From NCBI GenBank assembly GCA_033344915.1, contig JAWPML010000001.1, positions 2,662,369 to 2,726,368 on the forward strand: DNA of 64,000 nucleotides, written 5' to 3'. Positions 57,301-63,342 of this stretch are shown in pieces. Origin of the DNA: Acidimicrobiales bacterium (GTDB lineage Bacteria > Actinomycetota > Acidimicrobiia > Acidimicrobiales > Aldehydirespiratoraceae). The position numbers were made by a program, and so were the translations under genes. Each line of letters begins with the position of its first letter. Position 1 is the first letter of the stretch. The notes beneath the pieces were generated by a model, which worked only from the letters and a program-made list of their open reading frames with translations, had not been told where the DNA came from and ran no database searches.

Positions 57301-57666
57301 GGCCGCTACGCCGACGCCTTCGTCTCGGACCTCTCGACCGGCACCCGCCGCATCGTCGAGTTGAGCGGCCTGCTCGCCCTCGACGCCGACGTCCTGTGCC
57401 TCGACGAGCCGACGGCCGGTGTCGCCCAACGCGAGACCGAGGCCTTCGGCCCGCTGATCACCGAAATCCGTCGCGAGATGGGCGCCTCGATGCTGATCAT
57501 CGAGCACGACATGCCGCTCATCATGAGCATCAGCGACCGGGTGTACTGCCTGGAGGCGGGTTCGGTCATCGCCGAAGGCTCGCCGGACGCCGTGCGCAGC
57601 GATCCCCTCGTCGTGGCCAGCTATCTGGGCACCGACGAACGCGCCATCGACCGCAGCGACTCCTGA
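54319..57666 (+). CDS. LivH-LivM-LivG fusion, branched-chain amino acid-type ABC transporter
   Basis: A single 1115-residue protein. Residues about 1-310 are LivH-like ('VQGLVFGLLAMGIVLIYRSTRVINFAVGNMGLPGA'), about 340-690 LivM-like ('VITGWSGQVSLAQAAYAGIGALSAAAF' and 'GVVGLGS'-type 'GGLGSVIGPVLGAFWV'), then about 150 residues with three extra spans ('FDYYLVGAVISGVIAFAMLLQL', 'FYLVFEPLIPFLWPLVIGRWL'), and finally LivG from about 855 to 1115 with Walker A 'GTNGAGKST' (892-900), signature LSTGTRR (1005-1011, a non-canonical but known LivG variant) and Walker B 'VLCLDEPTAG'. Together with the preceding MFS-LivF protein it supplies both permeases and both ATPases. No LivK-type binding protein is in the window. 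ATG overlaps the previous stop. Confidence 0.92.
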   Translation: MESGLLLGAWITRQILFWTLVQGLVFGLLAMGIVLIYRSTRVINFAVGNMGLPGATLMALLVINWHFPFWLAFVISLTVGALLGLVTEIIVVKRLFHRPRIVLLIATVAIADFWRAVVLLSFPKVEGAQTTYPAAIGRNYEGVGGDFSALDGIGVGTDEGILIKGSDIQILIVVPLIAILLGLMMSRTTFGKSITASADNPDLSRLSGVNPHVVSSVVWTIGGFLATLSMILLSSGRAATGIDNLGPFTLTNALAAAVIAGMRSFPRAMAGGILIAFGDNLFGFNFTSDPGLSTLLVFVAVIVALLWQSRSNNDESPLSFATKVRPLPLHIAKIWWVRWMPRIVLGVLLIAVWQVSIHHETLFDWADRFLWFWDAPPERIVPSKWFLYSSVVAFAIITASLTVITGWSGQVSLAQAAYAGIGALSAAAFNRGIELDIGWGSNRLLDVEWSGIPTLPSIVAAVFLTAAIAAITGIGALRVRGIMLAISTFAFAIAAEKYIYQRPFFSNGDSSVVFERGHFFGINLRQQENFFRFSLVCLVVTILVIGRLRRSGIGRSIIAVRDNTDTASAYTVSPVRMKLTAFAIAGGIAGLGGALFGNAARQIRFGEAHFQIADSLQVVNMAVIGGLGSVIGPVLGAFWVRGLPSFFSDNPIISLATSSIGFLVMLMYFPGGFVQIAYKVRDGIVERLERSYGAAEISSTTATPDAIRRGSDGSIIVDDTGRSSLLDWLVSGIALVAKVITFLYVARLAVDHLFGDGTRGIRGFPIESTWFDYYLVGAVISGVIAFAMLLQLAQIRSERIGAIGTKAGYSFYLVFEPLIPFLWPLVIGRWLRRDLAANDPRPARVYENLPQNAEGRDITLKTSGVTVRFGGNVAVSDVSIDVGRDEIVGLIGTNGAGKSTLMNAIGGYVPAEGRVTLLGKNIESLASPVRSSMGLGRTFQAATLFPELTVRECVQVALEARHPSSFARSVLFLDMASERRMRSEADELIDFLGLGRYADAFVSDLSTGTRRIVELSGLLALDADVLCLDEPTAGVAQRETEAFGPLITEIRREMGASMLIIEHDMPLIMSISDRVYCLEAGSVIAEGSPDAVRSDPLVVASYLGTDERAIDRSDS

Positions 57667-57672
57667 ACGACG

Positions 57673-58926
57673 ATGGCGGTCCTCGGCTCGCTCCGGTCCG
57701 TTGTCCGCTTCCGCCGCTTCGAACGCGACGGCGACCTTCGCCGCCTCCGGTCCGTCGCCGACGTGGCCGATCTGCGGCGGCTGGCCGAACGCCGCCTCCC
57801 CGGCGGCGTCTTCGACTACATCGACGGCGGAGCCGAGGACGAGCAGACGATGGCGGACAACGCCGCCGCGTACCGGCACATCGGGTTCCACCCGCGGGTC
57901 CTGCGCGACGTGAGCAATGTCGACACCTCCACCTCGCTCCTGGGCCGCGTCATGCCGATGCCGTTGGTGCTCGCCCCGACGGGGTTCACCCGCATCGCCG
58001 ATCCGCAGGGCGAGCTCGCAGTCGCCCGTGCCTGCGCGCGGGTCGGCATCCCCTACACCCTGTCGACGATGGGCACTCGCTCGATCGAGGAGATGGCCGC
58101 CGCCAGCGACAGTGTGCCCTGGGCCGGCGAGGGCGAGCGGCGACTCTGGTTCCAGGTCTACGTCTGGCGCGATCGCGGACTGGTGCAGGAGATGGTCGAA
58201 CGGGCCGCGGCGGCGCGCTACGAGGCGCTGGTCCTCACCGTCGACACCGCCTATCTCGGCCGGCGGGAGCGCGACGTCCGCCGAGGGATGGAGCTGCCGC
58301 CGAAGCTCGGACCGGGCACGATCGTCGATGGCCTCCGGCACCCGGGCTGGACCCGCCGGTTCCTCACGAACGAACCGATCGTGTTCGCCAACGTCGCGAC
58401 CAGCACCAGGGCGCAGTCCGTCCCCGACGGCAGTTCGGCGGTCGATCTCGCGCAGCAGATCAACACCCAGTTCGACCCGTCGCTGAACTGGGACGAGATC
58501 GCGTGGCTTCGTTCGATCTGGGACGGCAAGATCGTCGTGAAAGGCATCCAGACCGTTGCCGACGCCGAGTTGTGTGTCGAACACGGCGTGGACGCGGCGT
58601 GCCTCTCGAACCACGGCGGACGCCAGCTCGACGGCTCGCCGGCGACGATCTCCCTCGTCGCTCCCACCCGCGACGCCGTCGGCGACGCGATCGAGATCAT
58701 CGTGGACGGCGGTTGCCGGCGGGGCAGCGATCTGGTGAAGGCCCGGGCCCTGGGAGCCGACGCTGTCATGGCCGGTCGGCCCTACCTCTACGCCCTCGGC
58801 GCCGCGGGCGAGGCCGGCGTCGATTGGCTGCTCGACTTCTACGCGTCCGGCATGCGCCGAACGATGGCGTTGTGCGGTGAGACCGCGACGACCGGACTGT
58901 CGCCGGCGATGCTGTCCGGCGTGTGA
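57673..58926 (+). CDS. FMN-dependent alpha-hydroxy-acid oxidase/dehydrogenase
   Basis: The 417-residue protein belongs to the lactate oxidase/glycolate oxidase/MftD-like family. 'LAERRLPGGVFDYIDGGAEDEQTMADNAAAYRHIGFHPRVLRDVSNVDTSTSLLG' is the N-terminal signature (FDYIDGGA), 'PLVLAPTGFTRIADPQGELAVARACARVGIPYTLST' the FMN region, and 'AACLSNHGGRQLDGSPATISLV' near residue 312 carries the catalytic His-Gly-Gly-Arg. 'IIVDGGCRRGSDLVKARALGADAVMAGRPYLYAL' closes the barrel. It oxidises a 2-hydroxy acid such as lactate or mandelate. It is 6 nt after the transporter gene, so the substrate may be a product of the imported compound. Confidence 0.92.
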   Translation: MAVLGSLRSVVRFRRFERDGDLRRLRSVADVADLRRLAERRLPGGVFDYIDGGAEDEQTMADNAAAYRHIGFHPRVLRDVSNVDTSTSLLGRVMPMPLVLAPTGFTRIADPQGELAVARACARVGIPYTLSTMGTRSIEEMAAASDSVPWAGEGERRLWFQVYVWRDRGLVQEMVERAAAARYEALVLTVDTAYLGRRERDVRRGMELPPKLGPGTIVDGLRHPGWTRRFLTNEPIVFANVATSTRAQSVPDGSSAVDLAQQINTQFDPSLNWDEIAWLRSIWDGKIVVKGIQTVADAELCVEHGVDAACLSNHGGRQLDGSPATISLVAPTRDAVGDAIEIIVDGGCRRGSDLVKARALGADAVMAGRPYLYALGAAGEAGVDWLLDFYASGMRRTMALCGETATTGLSPAMLSGV

Positions 58927-58946
58927 CATCACCCGGCCCCGTTCCC

Positions 58947-58952
58947 TACGGT
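58947..58952 (+). promoter_or_regulatory. -10 box TACGGT upstream of the O-methyltransferase gene
   Basis: TACGGT lies 26 nt before the ATG at 58979. GGAGG (58968-58972) provides a Shine-Dalgarno 6 nt before the ATG, so the transcript would have a short leader. Confidence 0.4.
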
Positions 58953-58978
58953 GGGCCGCCGACACCCGGAGGTGACCC

Positions 58979-59638
58979 ATGGCCCGACGATCCATCGCCG
59001 CAGCCGACATCGCAGACTACGCAACGGCGCACAGCACACCGCCGGACGACGTGCAGCGCGCCCTGCAGACCGCCACCACCGAGATCGCCGGGCCGTTCGC
59101 CGGCATGCAGATCGGCGCGGACCAGGGTGCGTTCATGTCCGTGCTGGTCTCGATCCTGCAGCCGGCCTTCGCGGTCGAGGTGGGCACGTTCACCGGCTAC
59201 TCGTCGCTGGCGATCGCGAAGGCGCTCCCGCCCGGCGGGCGCCTCCTGTGCTGCGACATCAGCGAGGAGTGGACCGACGTCGCCCGGGAGCACTGGGCGA
59301 AGGCCGGGGTCGACGACCGGATCGACCTCGTGATCGCCCCCGCGGTCGAGACACTGGCCGCGCTTCCCGCCGACCAGCAGATCGACTTCGCGTTCATCGA
59401 CGCGGACAAGACCGGCTACCGCAGCTACTACGAGGAGATCCTGCAGCGGCTCGCGCCGCAGGGTGTGATCCTGATCGACAACACCCTGTGGGGCGCGCAG
59501 GTCCTGGCCGATTCCGGTGCCGACGACGACGACACCGAGGCGATCCGGGCGCTGAACGACTTCCTGGTGAACGACGACCGAGTCGAGGTCGCCCAACTGA
59601 CGGTGGGCGACGGCGTGACGATGGTGCGCCGCCGCTAG
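58979..59638 (+). CDS. Class I O-methyltransferase (caffeoyl-CoA O-methyltransferase-like)
   Basis: A 219-residue SAM-dependent O-methyltransferase. 'FAVEVGTFTGYSSLAIAKALPPGGRLLCCDISEEWTDVAREHW' is motif I with the following acidic strand (Asp binding SAM ribose), 'IDFAFIDADKTGYRSYYEEILQRLAPQGVILIDNTLWGAQV' is the DADK metal/substrate motif and the DN pair. The family methylates catechols and related hydroxyls with a divalent metal. The 53-nt gap and its own Shine-Dalgarno suggest expression with or apart from the hydroxyacid oxidase gene. Convergent with the MscS gene (3 nt apart). Confidence 0.92.
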   Translation: MARRSIAAADIADYATAHSTPPDDVQRALQTATTEIAGPFAGMQIGADQGAFMSVLVSILQPAFAVEVGTFTGYSSLAIAKALPPGGRLLCCDISEEWTDVAREHWAKAGVDDRIDLVIAPAVETLAALPADQQIDFAFIDADKTGYRSYYEEILQRLAPQGVILIDNTLWGAQVLADSGADDDDTEAIRALNDFLVNDDRVEVAQLTVGDGVTMVRRR

Positions 59639-59641
59639 GCG

Positions 59642-60736
59642 CTAGACCGACGCCTCGTCGTCGTGGGCCTGGGCGAGGTCCGCGACGGGAATGGTGGACG
59701 GGTCCGGCGGTGGCGGGATCGGGTGCTCCCCCTGATGGCGGAACCACACGGTCTGCTGGGGGAACGGGATCTCGATGCCGGCGGCGTCGAGCGCGTTCTT
59801 CAGCCGGAGTCGCAGCTCGCGCTCCACGGCCCACTGCTGCGAGGGTTCGGTCTTCACGACGAGACGGATCGCCACGGCCGACGACCCGAGGCTCTGGACG
59901 CCCCAGACCTCGGGACGTTCCATGAGTTCGTCGCCGCCCCAGGCCGGGTCCTCCCACAGGTCGTCGGCGACCTTCTGGATGACCCCCTGGGCAAGCTCGA
60001 GGTCCGTGTCGTAGGCGACCTCGACGTCGAGAAGCGCCCGACTCCACAGCTGGCTGTAGTTGCCCACCCGACTGATCTCGCCGTTGGGGATGTGCCACAC
60101 CGTGCCGTAGACGTCGCGCACGGTCGTCGACCGCAACGAGACCTTCTCGACCGTGCCGGTCGCCTCGCCGACGTCGATGATGTCGCCGACGCCGTACTGG
60201 TCCTCGATGAGCATGAAGAGGCCGGCCAGGAAGTCCTTCACGATGGACTGTGCACCGAAGCCGAGGGCGATGCCGCCGATGCCGGCGCCGGCGATCAGCG
60301 GGGCGAGGTCGATCTCGAGCTGACCGAGCACCAGCAACGCGGCGATGCTCCAGACGACCGCGACGACGATGCTCTTCAGCACGAGCCCGATCGTCTCGGC
60401 TCGGGCCTCGGCGCGCTTTCGCTCCGATTCCTCGATCAGCAGGCGACCCGGGCCTCGCTCCCGCAGCGCCTGGAACCGTTCGTCGGTCGGCGACGCCGCG
60501 ATCGTGTTCACGAACCGGACGACGACCCGCTGGAGGATGCGCGAGATGATCCAGGCGGCGACGAGGACGAAGACGATCCGGATCGGTCGGTCGAGCATCC
60601 ACTCGGCGGCGTTGGCGAGGAACTTGCTGTCCGTCCACTCGAACACCTGCTCGCAGGTGTAGGAGACGTCGGTGATGCCGCACGCGTCGGCGAGGGCTTC
60701 GGCATCGGTGTCCTGGACAAGCGGGATCTGGGCCAT
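59642..60736 (-). CDS. MscS-family mechanosensitive channel
   Basis: The 364-residue protein has an N-terminal membrane part ('IRIVFVLVAAWIISRILQRVVVRFVNTI', 'IGLVLKSIVVAVVWSIAALLVLGQLEIDLAPLIAGAGIGGIALGFGAQSIVKDFLAGLFMLIEDQYGVGDII') and the MscS cytoplasmic beta and alpha-beta domains ('GTVEKVSLRSTTVRDVYGTVWHIPNGEISRVGNYSQLWSRALLDVEVAYDTDL'). The pore-lining helix TM3 with 'GAGIGGIALGFGAQSIVKDF' is intact, the classical Gly/Ala packing motif. It releases osmolytes on hypo-osmotic shock. A leaderless promoter (TAGCGT, 6 nt) precedes it, divergent from the molybdate operon. Confidence 0.93.
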   Translation of the reverse strand: MAQIPLVQDTDAEALADACGITDVSYTCEQVFEWTDSKFLANAAEWMLDRPIRIVFVLVAAWIISRILQRVVVRFVNTIAASPTDERFQALRERGPGRLLIEESERKRAEARAETIGLVLKSIVVAVVWSIAALLVLGQLEIDLAPLIAGAGIGGIALGFGAQSIVKDFLAGLFMLIEDQYGVGDIIDVGEATGTVEKVSLRSTTVRDVYGTVWHIPNGEISRVGNYSQLWSRALLDVEVAYDTDLELAQGVIQKVADDLWEDPAWGGDELMERPEVWGVQSLGSSAVAIRLVVKTEPSQQWAVERELRLRLKNALDAAGIEIPFPQQTVWFRHQGEHPIPPPPDPSTIPVADLAQAHDDEASV

Positions 60737-60742
60737 GCCGAG

Positions 60743-60748
60743 ACGCTA
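60743..60748 (-). promoter_or_regulatory. -10 box TAGCGT for the MscS gene
   Basis: On the minus strand TAGCGT is followed after 6 nt by the ATG at 60736. Confidence 0.55.
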
Positions 60749-60780
60749 CGAGAGTGCCGCAATCCGTCGGTGGATCAACC

Positions 60781-60806
60781 AAATATCCCGCAGGTGCAAG
60801 ATATTT
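60781..60806. promoter_or_regulatory. Inverted repeat AAATATC-N12-GATATTT, likely operator of the molybdate operon
   Basis: Arms AAATATC (60781-60787) and GATATTT (60800-60806) are perfect complements around 12 bp. The AT-rich dyad lies just before the -10-like TACCCT (60809-60814) of the regulator gene. It is a plausible site for the MerR/TOBE protein encoded next, which would repress when molybdate is bound. Confidence 0.5.
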
Positions 60807-60822
60807 TGTACCCTTTGACCGC

Positions 60823-61212
60823 ATGCACCAGTTTCGGATGGGTGAGGCGGCGCGGCTGCTCGGCGTGAGCGTGGACACGGTCCGCCGCTGGGCCGACCAG
60901 GGACGGCTCGAGACCAGCCGCACCGAAGGCGGCCATCGCGAGGTGGCGGGCCCGGAGTTGGCCCGGTTGGCGCTCGAGCTCGGCGATCAGCCGACCGAGG
61001 CCGATCGCACCGTTTCGGCCCGGAATCGCTTCCCCGGCCTCGTCACCCGGGTGGTCAAGGACACGGTGATGGCCCAGGTCGAGATCCAGGCGGGGCCCCA
61101 CCGGATCGTGTCGCTCATCTCCGCCGAGGCGGTCGACGCCCTCGGCCTCGAACCGGGCGCACCCGCCGTTGCGTCGATCAAGTCCACCAACGTCGTGATC
61201 GAGGCCACGTGA
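60823..61212 (+). CDS. Molybdenum-responsive regulator: MerR-type HTH plus TOBE (Mop) domain
   Basis: A 129-residue protein. Residues 2-55 are a MerR/excisionase-type winged helix 'FRMGEAARLLGVSVDTVRRWADQGRLETSRTEGGHREVAGPEL', and 65-129 a molybdate-binding TOBE/Mop domain 'SARNRFPGLVTRVVKDTVMAQVEIQAGPHRIVSLISAEAVDALGLEPGAPAVASIKSTNVVIEAT'. The closing 'A-x-IKSTNV-x-IEA' is the standard molybdopterin/molybdate-binding repeat. This two-domain architecture acts as a one-component molybdate sensor and is distinct from E. coli ModE. ATG 60823 (TACCCT 8 nt upstream) is chosen. Its stop overlaps the modA start (GTGA), so it is the first gene of the modABC operon. Confidence 0.87.
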   Translation: MHQFRMGEAARLLGVSVDTVRRWADQGRLETSRTEGGHREVAGPELARLALELGDQPTEADRTVSARNRFPGLVTRVVKDTVMAQVEIQAGPHRIVSLISAEAVDALGLEPGAPAVASIKSTNVVIEAT

Positions 61213-61913
61213 TCCGTCGGCTCTCGATCGTCGTCGTCGCGATCGTCGCCACCGCGGGACTGTGCGGCGAGAGCGACGACCCGGACATCGCCATGGTCCC
61301 GAGTTCGTTCACCGATCTCACGGCCGAGATCGACCGCGCCCTCGACGACGACCCGGTCTGGGTCATCGCCGGCAGCAGCCGACTCGTGCGCCAACTCGCG
61401 GACGGCGCCGCCGCGGACCTGTTGATCACCGCCGACGCGGCGACCATGGAGCAGGCGCTCGCCGACGGCCTCGTCGACACCACGCTCGGCGTCGTGGCCC
61501 GCAACCGGCTCGTGTTCGCCGTCGCGCCGGACAACCCCGGTGGGATCACGTCGGTCGAGGACCTCGGCGATGGCGACCGCTTTCTCGGCGTCTGCGCACC
61601 GGAGGTGCCGTGCGGTCGACTGGCCGCCGCCGCGCTCGACGAGCTCGGCATCGAGGTTGCCGCGGACACGGAGGAGCCGAACGTGCGCGCCCTCGCGTTG
61701 AAGATCGCCCGCGGCGAGCTCGACGGCGGACTGATCTACGCCACCGACGCGCGGGCCTTCTCGCTCGACACCGTCGACGACGTGCGGCTCGAAGCCTTCG
61801 TCACCGACTATGTGGCCGCGTCGGTGCACGGAGGCACGACCGGGATCCCTGCCTTCCTGCGCAGCGACGAGGGGCGAGCGCTTCTCGAATCCCGCGGGTT
61901 CCTCGTGCCGTGA
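61209..61913 (+). CDS. modA: Molybdate ABC transporter substrate-binding protein ModA-like
   Basis: The 234-residue protein starts with a hydrophobic signal-like segment 'RRLSIVVVAIVATAGLC' with Cys18; the lipobox ends AGLC, which is not canonical, so lipidation is uncertain. The core matches ModA: 'SSFTDLTAEIDRAL', 'VWVIAGSSRLVRQLADGAAADLLITADAATMEQALADGLV', 'RNRLVFAVAPDNPGGITSVEDLG', and 'GELDGGLIYATDARAF' (Ser/Asp ligand loops of an oxyanion-binding protein). It would capture molybdate or tungstate in the cell envelope. Start is GTG 61209 overlapping the regulator's stop; downstream it overlaps modB. Confidence 0.86.
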   Translation: MIRRLSIVVVAIVATAGLCGESDDPDIAMVPSSFTDLTAEIDRALDDDPVWVIAGSSRLVRQLADGAAADLLITADAATMEQALADGLVDTTLGVVARNRLVFAVAPDNPGGITSVEDLGDGDRFLGVCAPEVPCGRLAAAALDELGIEVAADTEEPNVRALALKIARGELDGGLIYATDARAFSLDTVDDVRLEAFVTDYVAASVHGGTTGIPAFLRSDEGRALLESRGFLVP

Positions 61914-62698
61914 GTGCTCCGCCCCGGCACACGCCGCGTCCGCTGATCGCGCCGGCCGGCGTGGCGGTCGCGATCCTCACGGTCCCGCTCATCGGGCTGC
62001 TCCAACGGGCGCCCTGGTCCTCGATCGTCGAACGCCTCACCACCGACGCGGTCCTCGACGCGTTCCGCGTGAGCCTGATCGTCAGCGTGTCCGCCGCACT
62101 GGCGTGCGTGGTCGTCGGCCTGCCCCTCGCGTGGGTCATGGCCCGATCCTCCCGCCGGGGCATCGCCGCGTTGCGGGTGATCGTGCTGCTGCCGATGGTG
62201 CTGCCGCCCGTCGTCGGCGGCACGGCGTTGCTCTTCGCGCTCGGTCGGCGCGGCCTGTTCGGCGAGTGGCTCGATCGCTGGTTCGGCATCACGCTGCCGT
62301 TCACGACGGCCGGCGCCGTGGTCGCCGCGACCTTCGTCGCGATGCCGTTCTTCGTCACCACCGTCGAGTCCGCGCTACGCGACGCGGGACCCGACCTGGA
62401 CGAGGCCGCGGCCACGCTCGGGGCCGGGCCGTGGGCGACGTTCGTGCACGTCACCGTACCCACCGTGCGACCCGCCATCGGCGCCGGCCTCGCGCTGTCG
62501 TGGGCCCGCGCCCTCGGCGAGTTCGGCGCGACCATCACCTTCGCAGGCAGCCTGGGCGGCCGGACGCGGACCCTCCCGGTCGAGACCTTCCTCGCGCTGG
62601 AGACCGACCCCGAGTCGGCGATCGCGATCAGCGTCCTGCTGTTGGCGATCAGCCTCGCCGTGCTCGTCCTGCTCCGTGGACGGTGGCTCCGGCGATGA
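61910..62698 (+). CDS. modB: Molybdate ABC transporter permease ModB
   Basis: A 262-residue inner-membrane permease with about six spans: 'LIAPAGVAVAILTVPLIGLLQ', 'FRVSLIVSVSAALACVVVGLPLAWVMA', 'VIVLLPMVLPPVVGGTALLFALG', 'TAGAVVAATFVAMPFFVTTVESAL'. The EAA loop that docks the ATPase is 'DLDEAAATLGAGPWATFVHVTVPTVRPAIGAGLAL', followed by 'ALGEFGATITFAGSLGGRTRTLPVETFL', which is characteristic of ModB/CysT permeases. The GTG start overlaps the modA stop by 4 nt and the stop overlaps modC by 4 nt. Long upstream extension of the frame is discarded. Confidence 0.92.
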   Translation: MSAPPRHTPRPLIAPAGVAVAILTVPLIGLLQRAPWSSIVERLTTDAVLDAFRVSLIVSVSAALACVVVGLPLAWVMARSSRRGIAALRVIVLLPMVLPPVVGGTALLFALGRRGLFGEWLDRWFGITLPFTTAGAVVAATFVAMPFFVTTVESALRDAGPDLDEAAATLGAGPWATFVHVTVPTVRPAIGAGLALSWARALGEFGATITFAGSLGGRTRTLPVETFLALETDPESAIAISVLLLAISLAVLVLLRGRWLRR

Positions 62699-63342
62699 CG
62701 ATCGAACTGCACGGCCACGTCCGCCGCGGTGACCTCGCGCTCGACATCGACCTGTCGCTCGAACCCGGCCTCACCACGGTCGCCGGCGGCAACGGCGCAG
62801 GGAAGACCACACTGCTACGCACGCTCGCCGGATTGGAGGCGCTCGACGGCGGCTCGCTCGTGATCGACGGCCGCGTGCTCGACGACGCGTCACGATCGGG
62901 GTTCGTGGCGGCCCACGACCGCGACGTCGCCCTGCTCTTCCAGGATCACCGGCTCTTCCCCCATCTCGACGCCCTCGACAATGTGGCGTTCGCCGCCCGC
63001 CGGCGCGGCGTCGCCCGCGCCACGGCGCGACGCGCGGCGCGCGACGCCCTCGCCGCGGTCGAGATGGCGGACTTCGGGTCACGTCGACCCGACTCGCTCT
63101 CGCTCGGTCAGCGACAACGGGTGGCGATCGCCCGCACCCTCGCGGCCGGGGCAGGGACCGTCCTGCTGGACGAGCCCCTCGCCGCGGTCGACGACGCGGG
63201 ACGGACGACCCTGCGCGACGCGTTGCGCTCCTTCGACGCCACCAACATCGTCTGGGTCACCCACGACCCGGTCGACGCGGCCGGTGCCCCACAACGCGTG
63301 TCGGCGGGGAACGGCACGGTGCGCAAGACTTCCGACTCGTGA
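62695..63342 (+). CDS. modC: Molybdate ABC transporter ATPase ModC (short, no Mop domain)
   Basis: A 215-residue ABC ATPase. Walker A is 'GGNGAGKTT' (about 31-39), the Q-loop is in 'VALLFQDHRLFPHLDALDNVAFAARRRG', the signature is 'LSLGQRQRVAIARTL' (LSLGQ instead of LSGGQ), Walker B 'GTVLLDEPLAAVD' and the switch His in 'VWVTHDPVDA'. It ends after the core domain, lacking the C-terminal TOBE/Mop domain of classical ModC; molybdate sensing in this system may instead be done by the MerR/TOBE regulator. It drives import through ModB. The next gene, an SDR, overlaps its stop (GTGA). Confidence 0.9.
   Translation: MTIELHGHVRRGDLALDIDLSLEPGLTTVAGGNGAGKTTLLRTLAGLEALDGGSLVIDGRVLDDASRSGFVAAHDRDVALLFQDHRLFPHLDALDNVAFAARRRGVARATARRAARDALAAVEMADFGSRRPDSLSLGQRQRVAIARTLAAGAGTVLLDEPLAAVDDAGRTTLRDALRSFDATNIVWVTHDPVDAAGAPQRVSAGNGTVRKTSDS

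Noticed and set aside
55384-59010. Minus-strand frame of 1208 residues
   Set aside because: Antisense to the LivHMG fusion and hydroxyacid oxidase genes; no recognisable domain.
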